The notes beneath the pieces were generated by a model. That model was not told where the DNA came from, ran no database searches, and was given only the letters and a program-made list of their open reading frames with translations. The position numbers were made by a program, and so were the translations under genes. 32,939 nucleotides of DNA from Christensenella sp. UBA1214 (GTDB lineage Bacteria; Bacillota; Clostridia; Christensenellales; CAG-138), in the NCBI GenBank assembly GCA_002309375.1, contig DBXK01000014.1, positions 1-32,939 of the forward strand, written 5' to 3'. Every line of letters starts with the position of its first letter. Position 1 is the stretch's first letter. Shown here piece by piece: positions 13,945 through 21,279 of the stretch.

Positions 13945-15870
13945 TTAACCGCTGATGCAGGCTGTCGACAGAGTGAAACTGCCGTCTGCTTCGATCTTGA
14001 TCAGCACCTGAAAGCCGAAGCTGAACCAGCCGGCGTATTCGCCTGCATCGTAGCCGAGGATGCTGCAGCCGACGTCACTGTAATAATTGCTGAAGAATCG
14101 CGGATCGACCGGGCGGAGGGCAAGCGAGGACCAGCAGATAAAGCCTGCTTCTTCGCTGCCGGTAAGACGTTTGATCCGGAAACCTCTCGAATAAGCCTCG
14201 CGGCAGCGCAGCGCGTTGTCTTCGGAAGCGTTCATATACTGCGAAGTCAGTATATCCGCCCTGTACTGCGCAAGCACACGCAGGTTTTCATCGGTAAGTT
14301 CTGTACCGTTCAGATGATAACCGGCGGCCTCGATTTCAGCCGCAGTGACGTTGACCGCATAACCCGCCAGCGGGATCTCCTCAACGCATTGGTCGATGGG
14401 TTTATACCGCCCGAAGAGCTCGGCAAACTCCTCCTCGGTGAAATCGGTGTAGATCATATGATCATATAAACTGTATTCGCCGTAGACCTTATCAAATGCA
14501 CAAAGAATGCGGTCGCCTTCATCGGTGAAAAAAGTCAGATAAGCGCTGCTGCCATAATCATCCAGCGTATATTGCTCCCTTGTGAAGTGATAGCCGTGCA
14601 CTTCATTGGCGAGCTCCGCAAGGCTCCAGCACTCTTCCACGAACCATTCATCGAGAGGAGACTCCGGTTTCGGCGTCGCCGTGGGTGCAGCCGAAGGCGT
14701 CGGCGCAGGCGTTTGATCGGGTGCCGGCGTTTCAGAGACCGTTTCCCCGGTCGGGGTCACAGTCGCTTCGGCGGGCACGGCTTCCGCTGTTTTATGCGGA
14801 GACTCTTTCGCCTTGCTGCCGATGAACGCGGGCAGGGCGACGGCAAGCGCGATCACGAGCGCCGCGACGCCGAGAACAAGACCCGTGCGACGGCCGAGGG
14901 CGATGCTCCTGATGCGTGAGCGCAGCTCGCCCTTGCCGTTCGTCATCGTCGTTGCGGCGTAGGCGATGTTCGCGCTGACCTTCGGCTTGACCGAAAGCTC
15001 GATCAGCGTTTTGCCGTAGTCCTCGCGTTCATTCTCGCCGAGGGTGCGGATCGCTCCGGCGTCGGCGAAGAGCTCCGCGTCGCGCCGGGAGGCGAAGGCC
15101 GCCGCCCAAACGAGGGGATTGTACCAGTGCAGGGCAAGTGCGATGCAGCGAAGCAGCGCGATGACGGCGTCCCCGTGGCGGCGGTGGGCCAGTTCATGCG
15201 CAAGCACGTATCCGAGCCGGGTCGGATCGGACGCATTTTCCTTTGCACAGTAGATCGAATTGAGAAAGAAGCAGGATGAATCGAGACCATCGACTGAATA
15301 AACTTTGACCGGCGCGGCTGTGTTCAGCTCCACGCGGCTCCGGCGGAGCTTCAGATAAAGCCGCACGTTCGCGAAGATGAAATAGACGGCGGTCAGCGCC
15401 ATACCGGTGAAATAGACGGCGGTCAGCACGTCGCGCGCCTTGATCGTTTTCTGCATCCGCTCGAAACGCTGGGGCGTGGTATTCTCCATAATGATGACCG
15501 TATCGGCGGGCTTCGGCGCGGAGGCGGCGGGGGAGGATGTATGCGTTTCCGGATCGGACGGGGTTATCGCCGCGGCGGGAGTGCTGCTCTTCCCGGTGAC
15601 GACGCCGCTGTCGCCGAGCTCGATCTCGCTGACCCCGCTCACAGCCTGCACGTTTTCGTAAAGCTCCGTTTTCGAAACCGCGTTTTCAATGCTGACGGGG
15701 TTTTTGAAAAATGAGAGCGTTCCGGGGATCAGAAGCCGCAGAAGCACGATCGCCCAAAGCGCATAGACCGCTCCCGGGCCGAGCTTTTTCCTGAATAATG
15801 CCCGGATCAGGAACACTGCAAGGATCAGTGCGCTCGACGAGGCGATCCAGACGATCATATCGGCGCTCAT
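13945..15870 (-). CDS. BlaR1-like M56 membrane metalloprotease with unknown sensor domain
   Basis: 641 residues. Membrane segments lie at about 5-25, 33-52, 148-168 and 329-351. The M56 zinc protease has H-E-L-A-H at 225-229 and the second Glu in R-D-A-E-L-F-A-D (Glu 266). A T/P/A-rich linker (about 362-404) leads to an extracellular domain of about 235 residues. In BlaR1/MecR1 this position holds a penicillin-binding domain with S-x-x-K. Here I see no S-x-x-K/S-x-N/K-T-G set; instead it is rich in acidic and aromatic residues (D-E-W-F-V-E-E-C-W, Y-A-G-W-F-S-F-G-F). So the ligand is probably not a beta-lactam. Activated family members lead to cleavage of the cognate BlaI repressor. The ATG overlaps the repressor stop (ATGA), so the two are translationally coupled. 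Confidence 0.88.
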   Translation of the reverse strand: MSADMIVWIASSSALILAVFLIRALFRKKLGPGAVYALWAIVLLRLLIPGTLSFFKNPVSIENAVSKTELYENVQAVSGVSEIELGDSGVVTGKSSTPAAAITPSDPETHTSSPAASAPKPADTVIIMENTTPQRFERMQKTIKARDVLTAVYFTGMALTAVYFIFANVRLYLKLRRSRVELNTAAPVKVYSVDGLDSSCFFLNSIYCAKENASDPTRLGYVLAHELAHRRHGDAVIALLRCIALALHWYNPLVWAAAFASRRDAELFADAGAIRTLGENEREDYGKTLIELSVKPKVSANIAYAATTMTNGKGELRSRIRSIALGRRTGLVLGVAALVIALAVALPAFIGSKAKESPHKTAEAVPAEATVTPTGETVSETPAPDQTPAPTPSAAPTATPKPESPLDEWFVEECWSLAELANEVHGYHFTREQYTLDDYGSSAYLTFFTDEGDRILCAFDKVYGEYSLYDHMIYTDFTEEEFAELFGRYKPIDQCVEEIPLAGYAVNVTAAEIEAAGYHLNGTELTDENLRVLAQYRADILTSQYMNASEDNALRCREAYSRGFRIKRLTGSEEAGFICWSSLALRPVDPRFFSNYYSDVGCSILGYDAGEYAGWFSFGFQVLIKIEADGSFTLSTACISG

Positions 15871-16241
15871 TTTTTAACACCTTCTTTCAAAATGCGGTAG
15901 AGCTCCTCCACTTCCTCGTCCGTGAATTCGCTCTCCTTTGCCATAGTGCTCAGAAGCAGGCCAATGCCGCGCGTGCGGATCCGCTCAAGCGTGCTGTGCG
16001 CCTCCTGACGGACTGCCGCTTCGCGCGGGAAAACGGGGTAAAACCGCTTCTGCCGTCCGATGTTTTCAATCCTGACCGCGCCTTTTTCGGAAAGACGGGT
16101 CAGCATGATGTTGATCGTCGCCCTGCTCCAGCCCGTGTCGCGCTTCAGCGAATCGACCATCTGCGCGATGGTAAGCGGGTTTTCGTCCCAAAGCAGGTTC
16201 ATAAGTTTCCATTCACCGTCCGAAAGCGAGATCGTTTCCAT
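15867..16241 (-). CDS. BlaI/MecI/CopY-family repressor
   Basis: 124 residues from ATG 16241. AAGGAGG is 8 nt upstream; the longer reading to 16316 would translate the promoter itself. The winged helix covers about residues 4-72: S-L-S-D-G-E-W-K-L-M-N-L-L-W, then L-T-I-A-Q-M-V-D-S-L, recognition helix W-S-R-A-T-I-N-I-M-L-T-R-L-S-E-K-G-A-V and wing R-Q-K-R-F-Y-P-V. The C-terminal dimerisation helices follow. Length matches BlaI and MecI (about 123-126). Such dimers bind A-C-A-n-n-T-G-T-centred palindromes and are inactivated after the partner M56 protease is triggered. The gene precedes that protease, and two operator-like sites cover its promoter, so the operon is likely autorepressed. Confidence 0.92.
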   Translation of the reverse strand: METISLSDGEWKLMNLLWDENPLTIAQMVDSLKRDTGWSRATINIMLTRLSEKGAVRIENIGRQKRFYPVFPREAAVRQEAHSTLERIRTRGIGLLLSTMAKESEFTDEEVEELYRILKEGVKK

Positions 16242-16263
16242 ATCCGGATCCTCCTTTTGATTG

Positions 16264-16283
16264 ATGATAACAGCTGTTATCAT
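16264..16283 (-). promoter_or_regulatory. operator 1: perfect 20-bp palindrome
   Basis: ATGATAACAG followed by CTGTTATCAT, a perfect inverted repeat starting directly downstream of the -10 box and covering the predicted start site. Its core ACAGCTGT fits the ACAnnTGT core of BlaI/CopY-type operators. Likely bound by the adjacent repressor. Confidence 0.8.
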
Positions 16284-16284
16284 A

Positions 16285-16313
16285 AGTATAATGCCGATGA
16301 TAACAAATGTCAA
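16285..16313 (-). promoter_or_regulatory. consensus promoter of the repressor-protease operon
   Basis: On the minus strand TTGACA (16313-16308), 17-nt spacer, TATACT (16290-16285). Start site expected near 16278, inside operator 1; the 5' leader is about 37 nt. Confidence 0.88.
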
Positions 16314-16316
16314 CAT
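16297..16316 (-). promoter_or_regulatory. operator 2: imperfect palindrome over the -35 box
   Basis: ATGATAACAA followed by ATGTCAACAT. The left half repeats 9 of 10 bases of operator 1, and the two halves match each other at 7 of 10 positions. It covers the -35 hexamer. Its centre is 33 bp from that of operator 1, about three helical turns, so two repressor dimers could sit on the same face. Confidence 0.65.
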
Positions 16317-16334
16317 ACAAAAACAATATATTAT

Positions 16335-16359
16335 AAAGCCGGGAGCGTTTCCCGGCTTT
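16335..16359 (-). terminator. terminator of the pyrH-rseP operon region
   Basis: AAAGCCGGGA (16335-16344) and TCCCGGCTTT (16350-16359) form a 10-bp stem with a 5-nt loop. On the minus strand the stem ends in TTT followed by an A/T-rich stretch and TTTTT. It lies 30 nt after the rseP stop and just upstream of the repressor promoter. Confidence 0.8.
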
Positions 16360-16388
16360 GATTATTTGATATGCGGTTATGCAGGCCG

Positions 16389-17474
16389 TTATTTCGCGAC
16401 CAGCCCCATTATGTCGAAGACCGTTACGACGATCATGAGCCCGAACAGCAGTGCCAGGCCGACGCCGTTGACGATCGCTTCGACCTTTCGGTTCAGCGGA
16501 CGGCCGATGATCGCTTCGATGATCAGAAAGAGGATCCTGCCGCCGTCGAGAGCGGGGAAGGGGATGAGGTTGAAAAGACCGAGGCTGAGGGAGAGGATGC
16601 AGGCGATCTGAAGGATGTAGGACATATCCTGACGGGCAAAATCGACCATGATCCCGACCGTTCCGACAACGCCGGAGACGTCGCCGCGGTGGATGCCGTT
16701 TTTGAACATATTGCCAATGCCTTCGCCTGTAAGACGGACGATCATGACCAGCTCTTCGCCCGCGACCTTGAAGGATTCGAAGAAACCGTAATGCTCATAG
16801 CGTTCGATCTGATAGCTCATCGTGATGCCGAGCTTCGTGCGGCGGTATGATTGATCGTAGGCGCCGGTGACGGGGATGTCGAGGATCTCGCCTCCGCGGA
16901 TGACGGTGATCACAAACTCGCCGTCAGCGTCGCTGCCGATCGCTTCGGAAATGCCGGCAAGAAGGTCGCCGCTTTCATCGGGCTGCGGCTCGACGCCGTC
17001 GATCGCAGCGATCACGTCCCCGGAAAGCAGGCCGGCGCGGCTTGCGGCGCTGTTCTCGTCCACGGTCTGGACGATCGGCACATACTGCCCGGTCGCTTCA
17101 TTGACGGAAGCAACGGGAACGGGGATCGCGAGCGCAATGATGAAAGCAAGGATGTACGCCGTGAGGATATTCATGAACGGGCCGGCGAAGATGACGATCA
17201 GCCGTTTCCAGACGGGGTTCGCATTGAAGCGCCGGGGGTCGTTTTCGCCCTCTTCATCCTCGCCGTCGAACTGGCAGGCGCCGCCGAACGGGATTGCACG
17301 CAGAGCGTATTCGGTCTCTCCGCGCTTGAATTTGAAGAGCGCGGGGCCGAAACCGAGCGAAAAGCCGAGGATGCGGAAGCCGAGCAGCTTGCCCGCAGTG
17401 AAATGCCCGAGCTCATGGACGAAGATCAGGACTTCGAGAACGAGTATTGCGAGAATGATATAAAGAAATGTCAT
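16389..17474 (-). CDS. rseP: RseP-type site-2 intramembrane metalloprotease (M50)
   Basis: 361 residues. The first transmembrane segment carries the zinc motif H-E-L-G-H (20-24). F-A-G-P-F-M-N (97-102) and the L-D-G-G-R motif with the third zinc ligand (Asp 310) are further family marks. A PDZ domain lies at about 125-205 (A-A-S-R-A-G-L-L-S-G-D-V-I-A-A-I-D-G), and C-terminal membrane segments follow. S2P-type proteases cleave anti-sigma factors and other membrane proteins within the bilayer. The gene is last in the frr-uppS-cdsA-dxr-rseP block, 29 nt after dxr, the usual position in Firmicutes. AGGA precedes the ATG. A soluble acidic stretch (D-G-E-D-E-E-G-E-N-D) around 70-79 is typical of clostridial RseP. 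Confidence 0.95.
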   Translation of the reverse strand: MTFLYIILAILVLEVLIFVHELGHFTAGKLLGFRILGFSLGFGPALFKFKRGETEYALRAIPFGGACQFDGEDEEGENDPRRFNANPVWKRLIVIFAGPFMNILTAYILAFIIALAIPVPVASVNEATGQYVPIVQTVDENSAASRAGLLSGDVIAAIDGVEPQPDESGDLLAGISEAIGSDADGEFVITVIRGGEILDIPVTGAYDQSYRRTKLGITMSYQIERYEHYGFFESFKVAGEELVMIVRLTGEGIGNMFKNGIHRGDVSGVVGTVGIMVDFARQDMSYILQIACILSLSLGLFNLIPFPALDGGRILFLIIEAIIGRPLNRKVEAIVNGVGLALLFGLMIVVTVFDIMGLVAK

Positions 17475-17503
17475 TCGACCATCCTTTCCGACAGAAGCCG
17501 GCG

Positions 17504-18649
17504 TCAGCCGCGGCAGAATTCCTCCGCAAGGCGGCGGGCTTCTTTATCAAGATAAAGTATATCCGAAACCGATCCGATCTTTACCTTCGGGATTCGGTCC
17601 ATCGTGTATTCAACGCAGCCCGCGATCCCCGTAAAGCCGAGCCTTCCTTCGAGGAAGGCGGAAACGGCGGTCTCATTGCCGGAATTATAGGCGATCGGGA
17701 GGCTTTCGCCTTCGCGGAAGGCTTTGTATGCAAGGCCGATCGCGGGGAATCTTTCCGTATCGGGCTCCGCAAAGGTGAGGCCGGAGAGCGCAGCCGGGCC
17801 AGCGGGCGGGATCTGGGAGGGAAGGCGCTCCGGATATGTCAGCGCATACTGGATCGCAAGGCGCATATCGGGCTTTGCAAGCTGCGCGATGAGCGCGCCG
17901 TCCTTGTATTCGACCATGGAATGGACGATCGACTGCGGATGGATGAAGACGCTTATCTCATCCGGCCCGAAGCCGAAGAGCCAGCCCGCTTCCATGATCT
18001 CGAGGCCCTTGTTGAACATACTCGAGGAATCCACGGTGATCTTTTTGCCCATGTTCCAGGTCGGGTGCTTCATCGCCATCTCGGGCGTGACTTTTTTCAG
18101 CTCCTCAAAGGAAAAATCGCGGAACATACCGCCGGAAGCCGTGAGGATCAGCCGCTTGACGTCCTCCCTGTGGCCCGCGGTGAGGCATTGGAAGATCGCG
18201 CTTTGCTCGCTGTCGACGGGAAGGATCCTTCCGCCGAATTTCGCAAGCGCTTCATCGACGATCCTGTGCCCGCAGACGATGCTTTCTTTGTTCGCGAGCG
18301 CGACTGTCTTGCCGGCCTCGAGCGCGGCAAGGAGGGGGAAGAGCCCCGCAAAGCCGCTCACGCCGTTGACGACGGTATCGATTTCGGGAAGCGCTGCAAG
18401 CGCGTTGACCTCAGCGCCGGAAATCACTTTGACATCGGGAAAAAGCTCAGCGATCTCCCTTGCCGCCGCTTCGTCATACATCCCGACGTATTCCGGCCGG
18501 AAGGCGCGGATCTGCTCGGCAACAAGCGCCGTGCTGCGATTCGCGGCGATGGCGGTCACCTTAAGCCTGTCTTTATGAAATGCGGCAACGGAAAGCGCCT
18601 GGGTCCCGATGGACCCCGTTGAACCGAATACCGCGATATTCTTCAGCAT
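17504..18649 (-). CDS. dxr: 1-deoxy-D-xylulose 5-phosphate reductoisomerase
   Basis: 381 residues, normal length. Converts 1-deoxyxylulose 5-phosphate to 2-C-methylerythritol 4-phosphate with NADPH, the committed step of the MEP isoprenoid pathway. NADPH-binding G-S-T-G-S-I-G-T is at 9-16 and A-N-K-E-S at 119-123. The metal site P-V-D-S-E is at 144-148 (Asp 146, Glu 148), and N-K-G-L-E-I-M-E-A has the third ligand Glu 217. A-S-G-G-M-F-R is at 171-177. Cytoplasmic. GAGGTG lies just before the ATG. It sits between cdsA and rseP, 22 nt after cdsA; downstream isoprenoid is used by UppS in the same operon. Confidence 0.97.
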   Translation of the reverse strand: MLKNIAVFGSTGSIGTQALSVAAFHKDRLKVTAIAANRSTALVAEQIRAFRPEYVGMYDEAAAREIAELFPDVKVISGAEVNALAALPEIDTVVNGVSGFAGLFPLLAALEAGKTVALANKESIVCGHRIVDEALAKFGGRILPVDSEQSAIFQCLTAGHREDVKRLILTASGGMFRDFSFEELKKVTPEMAMKHPTWNMGKKITVDSSSMFNKGLEIMEAGWLFGFGPDEISVFIHPQSIVHSMVEYKDGALIAQLAKPDMRLAIQYALTYPERLPSQIPPAGPAALSGLTFAEPDTERFPAIGLAYKAFREGESLPIAYNSGNETAVSAFLEGRLGFTGIAGCVEYTMDRIPKVKIGSVSDILYLDKEARRLAEEFCRG

Positions 18650-18671
18650 TTTTGCACCTCGTTTTCAGCGC

Positions 18672-19514
18672 TCAGATATTGAACCCGGCGGGGAGCCAGT
18701 TGAGCTTGACACAGATCTGCATTGCAAAAAAGACGACCGGCGCGGCAAAAAGGGCGCTGTCGACGCGATCCATGATCCCGCCGTGGCCGGGGAAGATCTT
18801 GCCGAAATCCTTGATCCCCGCCCAGCGCTTGAAGGTGGAGGAGAACAGGTCGCCGAATTGCCCGACAAGCCCAGCAAGGAAGCAGACGCCGATCAAAAGC
18901 GGCAGGCTTGCCGGCGGAAAACTCCAGAGCTTTTGTGCGAAATAAACGATCACGCCGCCGAGAGCGCCGCCGATCAGGCCGCCGACCGCACCTTCAACGG
19001 ATTTCTTCGGGCTGATGGCGGGGCAGAGCTTATGCCTGCCGAGCATGGAACCGACGAAATAGGCGAAGGTATCCGAAAGACAGACGCTGACAATGATGCA
19101 GAGCAGCGCAAGGCGGGAATAATCCTCCCGGCCGAAGCCGATGAGGCCGAAGCAGGCGAACAGCGCGAGCGGATAGACGAGGATCGTCAGCGAAGCGGCG
19201 ACGTCCGAATTAGTGCGGTTCTTGTTGAAGATCCGCTCGAATGCGATCGCGAGGAACGCGAGGAAGAACAGCCCCGCGAACCAAAGCCTGCCGAGAGCAT
19301 ACAGCACGGCGAACATGCCTGCGCCGAGGATCAGCAGCGGTATCACAAAGGGATGGATATCCTTCTCATTGAACAGACCTTGCATCTCATAAACGGCGAC
19401 GGCGGAAAACAGGCCGAGCACAGCGGCTTCGACCCAGCCTCCGAGCCAGATCACAAGGCCGAGCAGCGTAAGCAAAGCGAACGCGACCAAAGTGCGTAAA
19501 GGCAGATCCTTCAT
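18672..19514 (-). CDS. cdsA: phosphatidate cytidylyltransferase
   Basis: 280-residue polytopic membrane enzyme that makes CDP-diacylglycerol from phosphatidate and CTP, the entry to all bacterial phospholipids. It has about seven or eight hydrophobic segments, S-P-K-K-S-V-E-G (168-175), and near the C-terminus the family signature (221-253): G-D-L-F-S-S-T-F-K-R, K-D-F-G-K-I-F-P-G-H-G-G, then D-R-V-D-S. The metal-binding D-R-x-D is intact. It follows uppS by 30 nt. The operon order uppS-cdsA-dxr-rseP is standard in Firmicutes. Confidence 0.96.
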   Translation of the reverse strand: MKDLPLRTLVAFALLTLLGLVIWLGGWVEAAVLGLFSAVAVYEMQGLFNEKDIHPFVIPLLILGAGMFAVLYALGRLWFAGLFFLAFLAIAFERIFNKNRTNSDVAASLTILVYPLALFACFGLIGFGREDYSRLALLCIIVSVCLSDTFAYFVGSMLGRHKLCPAISPKKSVEGAVGGLIGGALGGVIVYFAQKLWSFPPASLPLLIGVCFLAGLVGQFGDLFSSTFKRWAGIKDFGKIFPGHGGIMDRVDSALFAAPVVFFAMQICVKLNWLPAGFNI

Positions 19515-19544
19515 GTTTTTTCTCCTGCTAATGCGGCTTTGTGC

Positions 19545-20294
19545 TCAAAGCACCTTGCCGAACCTTCTTGTGCGGCCCATGTATTCCTTCAGGCAGGACG
19601 TATATGCTTCCTCGCCGAAATCGGGGAACAGCACGGGCGTAAATACGAATTCCGAATAAGCTGCCTGCCAAAGCAGGAAGTTCGAGAGGCGTTCCTCTCC
19701 GGCGGTGCGGATTATGACGTCCGGATCGGGCTGGCCGGCGGTATAGATGCGGGAGGAGATCGCTTCCTCCGTGATATCCTCCGCCTTTACGCCTTCTTCA
19801 ACGAGCGATCTGACGGCATGGACGATCTCCGCACGGCCGCCGTAATTGATCGCGACGTTGAAAACGAGGCCCGTATTGTTCTTCGTCCGCTCCATCGCGG
19901 TCTCGAGAAGGCCGCGCATCTTCGGCGAAAGGCGGCCAAGATCGCCGATGACGATCATTTTAACGTTGTTGGCGTGCAACTCGTCGATATCCCTGTAAAA
20001 ATACTCGGCAAGGAGGTTGAAGAGCGCGTCGACCTCGGTGATCGGCCGTTTCCAGTTTTCGGTCGAAAACGCGTAGACGGTCAGCGCCTTGACGCCTATC
20101 GAGTGCGAAAAGCGAACGCAGAATTTCATCGCTTCCATCCCGGCGCGGTGGCCGGCGGTCCTCGGCATCAGCCTCTTCTTTGCCCAGCGCCCGTTGCCGT
20201 CCATGATGAGGCCGACGTGCTGCGGCATCGCGGCGGGATTGAGGCCGCGGGCTTTGATCTCCGCTTCGGTGAACCTCGGATAGATCTTTACCAT
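19545..20294 (-). CDS. uppS: undecaprenyl diphosphate synthase
   Basis: 249 residues; adds eight isopentenyl units in cis to farnesyl diphosphate, making the lipid carrier for peptidoglycan and wall polymers. Key features are I-M-D-G-N-G-R-W-A-K with catalytic Asp 32, 'R-T-A-G-H-R-A-G', F-S-T-E-N-W-K-R-P, A-I-N-Y-G-G-R-A-E-I, and the diphosphate-binding R-T-A-G-E-E-R-L-S-N-F-L-L-W-Q followed by Y-S-E-F. The cytoplasmic enzyme associates with the membrane. GGAGG lies 7 nt before the ATG. A stable hairpin separates it from the upstream 72-residue gene. Confidence 0.97.
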   Translation of the reverse strand: MVKIYPRFTEAEIKARGLNPAAMPQHVGLIMDGNGRWAKKRLMPRTAGHRAGMEAMKFCVRFSHSIGVKALTVYAFSTENWKRPITEVDALFNLLAEYFYRDIDELHANNVKMIVIGDLGRLSPKMRGLLETAMERTKNNTGLVFNVAINYGGRAEIVHAVRSLVEEGVKAEDITEEAISSRIYTAGQPDPDVIIRTAGEERLSNFLLWQAAYSEFVFTPVLFPDFGEEAYTSCLKEYMGRTRRFGKVL

Positions 20295-20321
20295 TCAATT
20301 ACCTCCGGATCATAACCAAAT

Positions 20322-20351
20322 ACGCCCGGTTCTGCGCCGGGCGTTTTTTTT
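20322..20351 (+). terminator. intrinsic-terminator-like hairpin facing the plus strand
   Basis: ACGCCCGG (20322-20329) pairs with CCGGGCGT (20337-20344), 7-nt loop, followed by eight T on the plus strand. There is no plus-strand gene here. On the minus strand, where the operon runs, the stem is preceded by A8 and followed only by ATTTGGTT. It could block antisense transcription or act as a weak attenuator before uppS. Confidence 0.6.
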
Positions 20352-20568
20352 AAGCCTTGAAAATATCTGCTGCGGTCTTGAAAAACGAATAGACGAGCCG
20401 AACCGTCTTGACACTCCGGCCGGGAAGCTCCGTCTGGCGGATGACGCGTTTCGCATCGCTTCCGGGAACGCCCTTCAGCGAACGGGCTTCGACCGCCTCA
20501 ACGACATAGCCTTCGGCTTCAAGGATGGAAACGGCTCTGTCAAGCTCAAGAGCGAGGACGTTCGTCAA
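20350..20568 (-). CDS. small unrecognised protein between frr and uppS
   Basis: 72 residues, its ATG overlapping the frr stop codon (ATGA), so it is translated with frr. The sequence has 'E-A-E-G-Y-V-V-E-A-V-E', 'A-K-R-V-I-R-Q' and 'K-T-V-R-L-V-Y-S-F-F'. This order of strands (G-Y-x-V, R-V-x-x-Q, V-x-L-V-x-S) is reminiscent of a short PASTA-like domain, but there is no membrane anchor and I do not claim that family. It is basic and small, and its C-terminal codons run into the A-tract of the hairpin at 20322-20351. Coupling to frr and steady reading frame make it a likely real gene. Confidence 0.65.
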   Translation of the reverse strand: MTNVLALELDRAVSILEAEGYVVEAVEARSLKGVPGSDAKRVIRQTELPGRSVKTVRLVYSFFKTAADIFKA

Positions 20569-21116
20569 ACCTCAAGCAGCTCCTTTTCCTTTTCGGCGGC
20601 GATGCGGTCGATCTCCTTGATCGCGTTGTCGGTCGCCTTCTGCGCCTTCTCTTCCATGCGCTTCTGGTCGTCCTCGGTGATGGTGCCGTCCTTGCAGTCC
20701 TTCTTGATCGTCTCGTTCGCGTCGCGGCGGATCGAGCGGATCGCGACCTTGGACTCTTCGGCCTTCTTGCGGACGATCTTAACGAGCTCCCTGCGCCTCT
20801 CCTCGGTGAGCTCCGGGAAAACGAGGCGGATCAGCTTGCCGTCGTTGGAGGGGTTGATGCCGAGATCGGATTTCTGGATCGCCTTCTCCGCGGCTGAGAT
20901 CATGGAAGCGTCCCAAAGGGAGATCACGAGCAGACGGGGTTCCGGGGAGCTGATGGTGCCCATCTGGTTGATGGGGGTGGGGGTGCCGTAATAGTCGACC
21001 ATGATGCGGTCCAGAAGCTTCGGGTTGGCGCGGCCCGCGCGGAGCGTTCCGAGATCCCGGTTAAGCACGGCAATGGTCTTGTTCATTCTATCCTGTGCGA
21101 ATTCAATAGTATCCAT
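20565..21116 (-). CDS. frr: ribosome recycling factor
   Basis: 183 residues (usual 185). With EF-G it splits post-termination ribosomes. The family marks are all here: M-N-K-T-I-A-V-L, L-G-T-L-R-A-G-R-A-N-P-x-L-L-D-R-I-M-V-D-Y-Y-G, I-N-Q-M-G-T-I-S-S-P-E-P-R, G-I-N-P-S-N-D-G-K-L-I-R-L-V-F-P-E-L-T-E-E-R-R and the long helical C-terminus. AAAGGAGG precedes the ATG. It usually follows pyrH directly; here two unrelated genes intervene and frr has its own consensus promoter. Confidence 0.98.
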   Translation of the reverse strand: MDTIEFAQDRMNKTIAVLNRDLGTLRAGRANPKLLDRIMVDYYGTPTPINQMGTISSPEPRLLVISLWDASMISAAEKAIQKSDLGINPSNDGKLIRLVFPELTEERRRELVKIVRKKAEESKVAIRSIRRDANETIKKDCKDGTITEDDQKRMEEKAQKATDNAIKEIDRIAAEKEKELLEV

Positions 21117-21151
21117 ATTCTGATCCTCCTTTGCGATGATCCAACTATATT

Positions 21152-21180
21152 ATTTTAATGTATCCGGCTCGCTTTGTCAA
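21152..21180 (-). promoter_or_regulatory. consensus sigma-A promoter for the frr operon
   Basis: On the minus strand TTGACA (21180-21175), 17-nt spacer, TAAAAT (21157-21152), about 35 nt before the frr ATG. It lets frr-uppS-cdsA-dxr-rseP be transcribed independently of pyrH. Confidence 0.87.
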
Positions 21181-21279
21181 TATTTGACTGAGGATCGAGA
21201 CCCTCGGCCGTGCACGCCGAATGCCGTACCGAACATTATAACGGATATCGGTGCGCTTCGGTTGCCGGAAAGCGAAAAA

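Noticed and set aside
13945..15870. Beta-lactam resistance receptor (BlaR1/MecR1)
   Set aside because: The protease half fits but the outer domain lacks the penicillin-binding motifs and no beta-lactamase or mecA-like gene is near.
20350..20568. PASTA-domain protein
   Set aside because: Only a faint strand pattern agrees; it has no kinase or PBP partner and no membrane anchor, so I left it unassigned.
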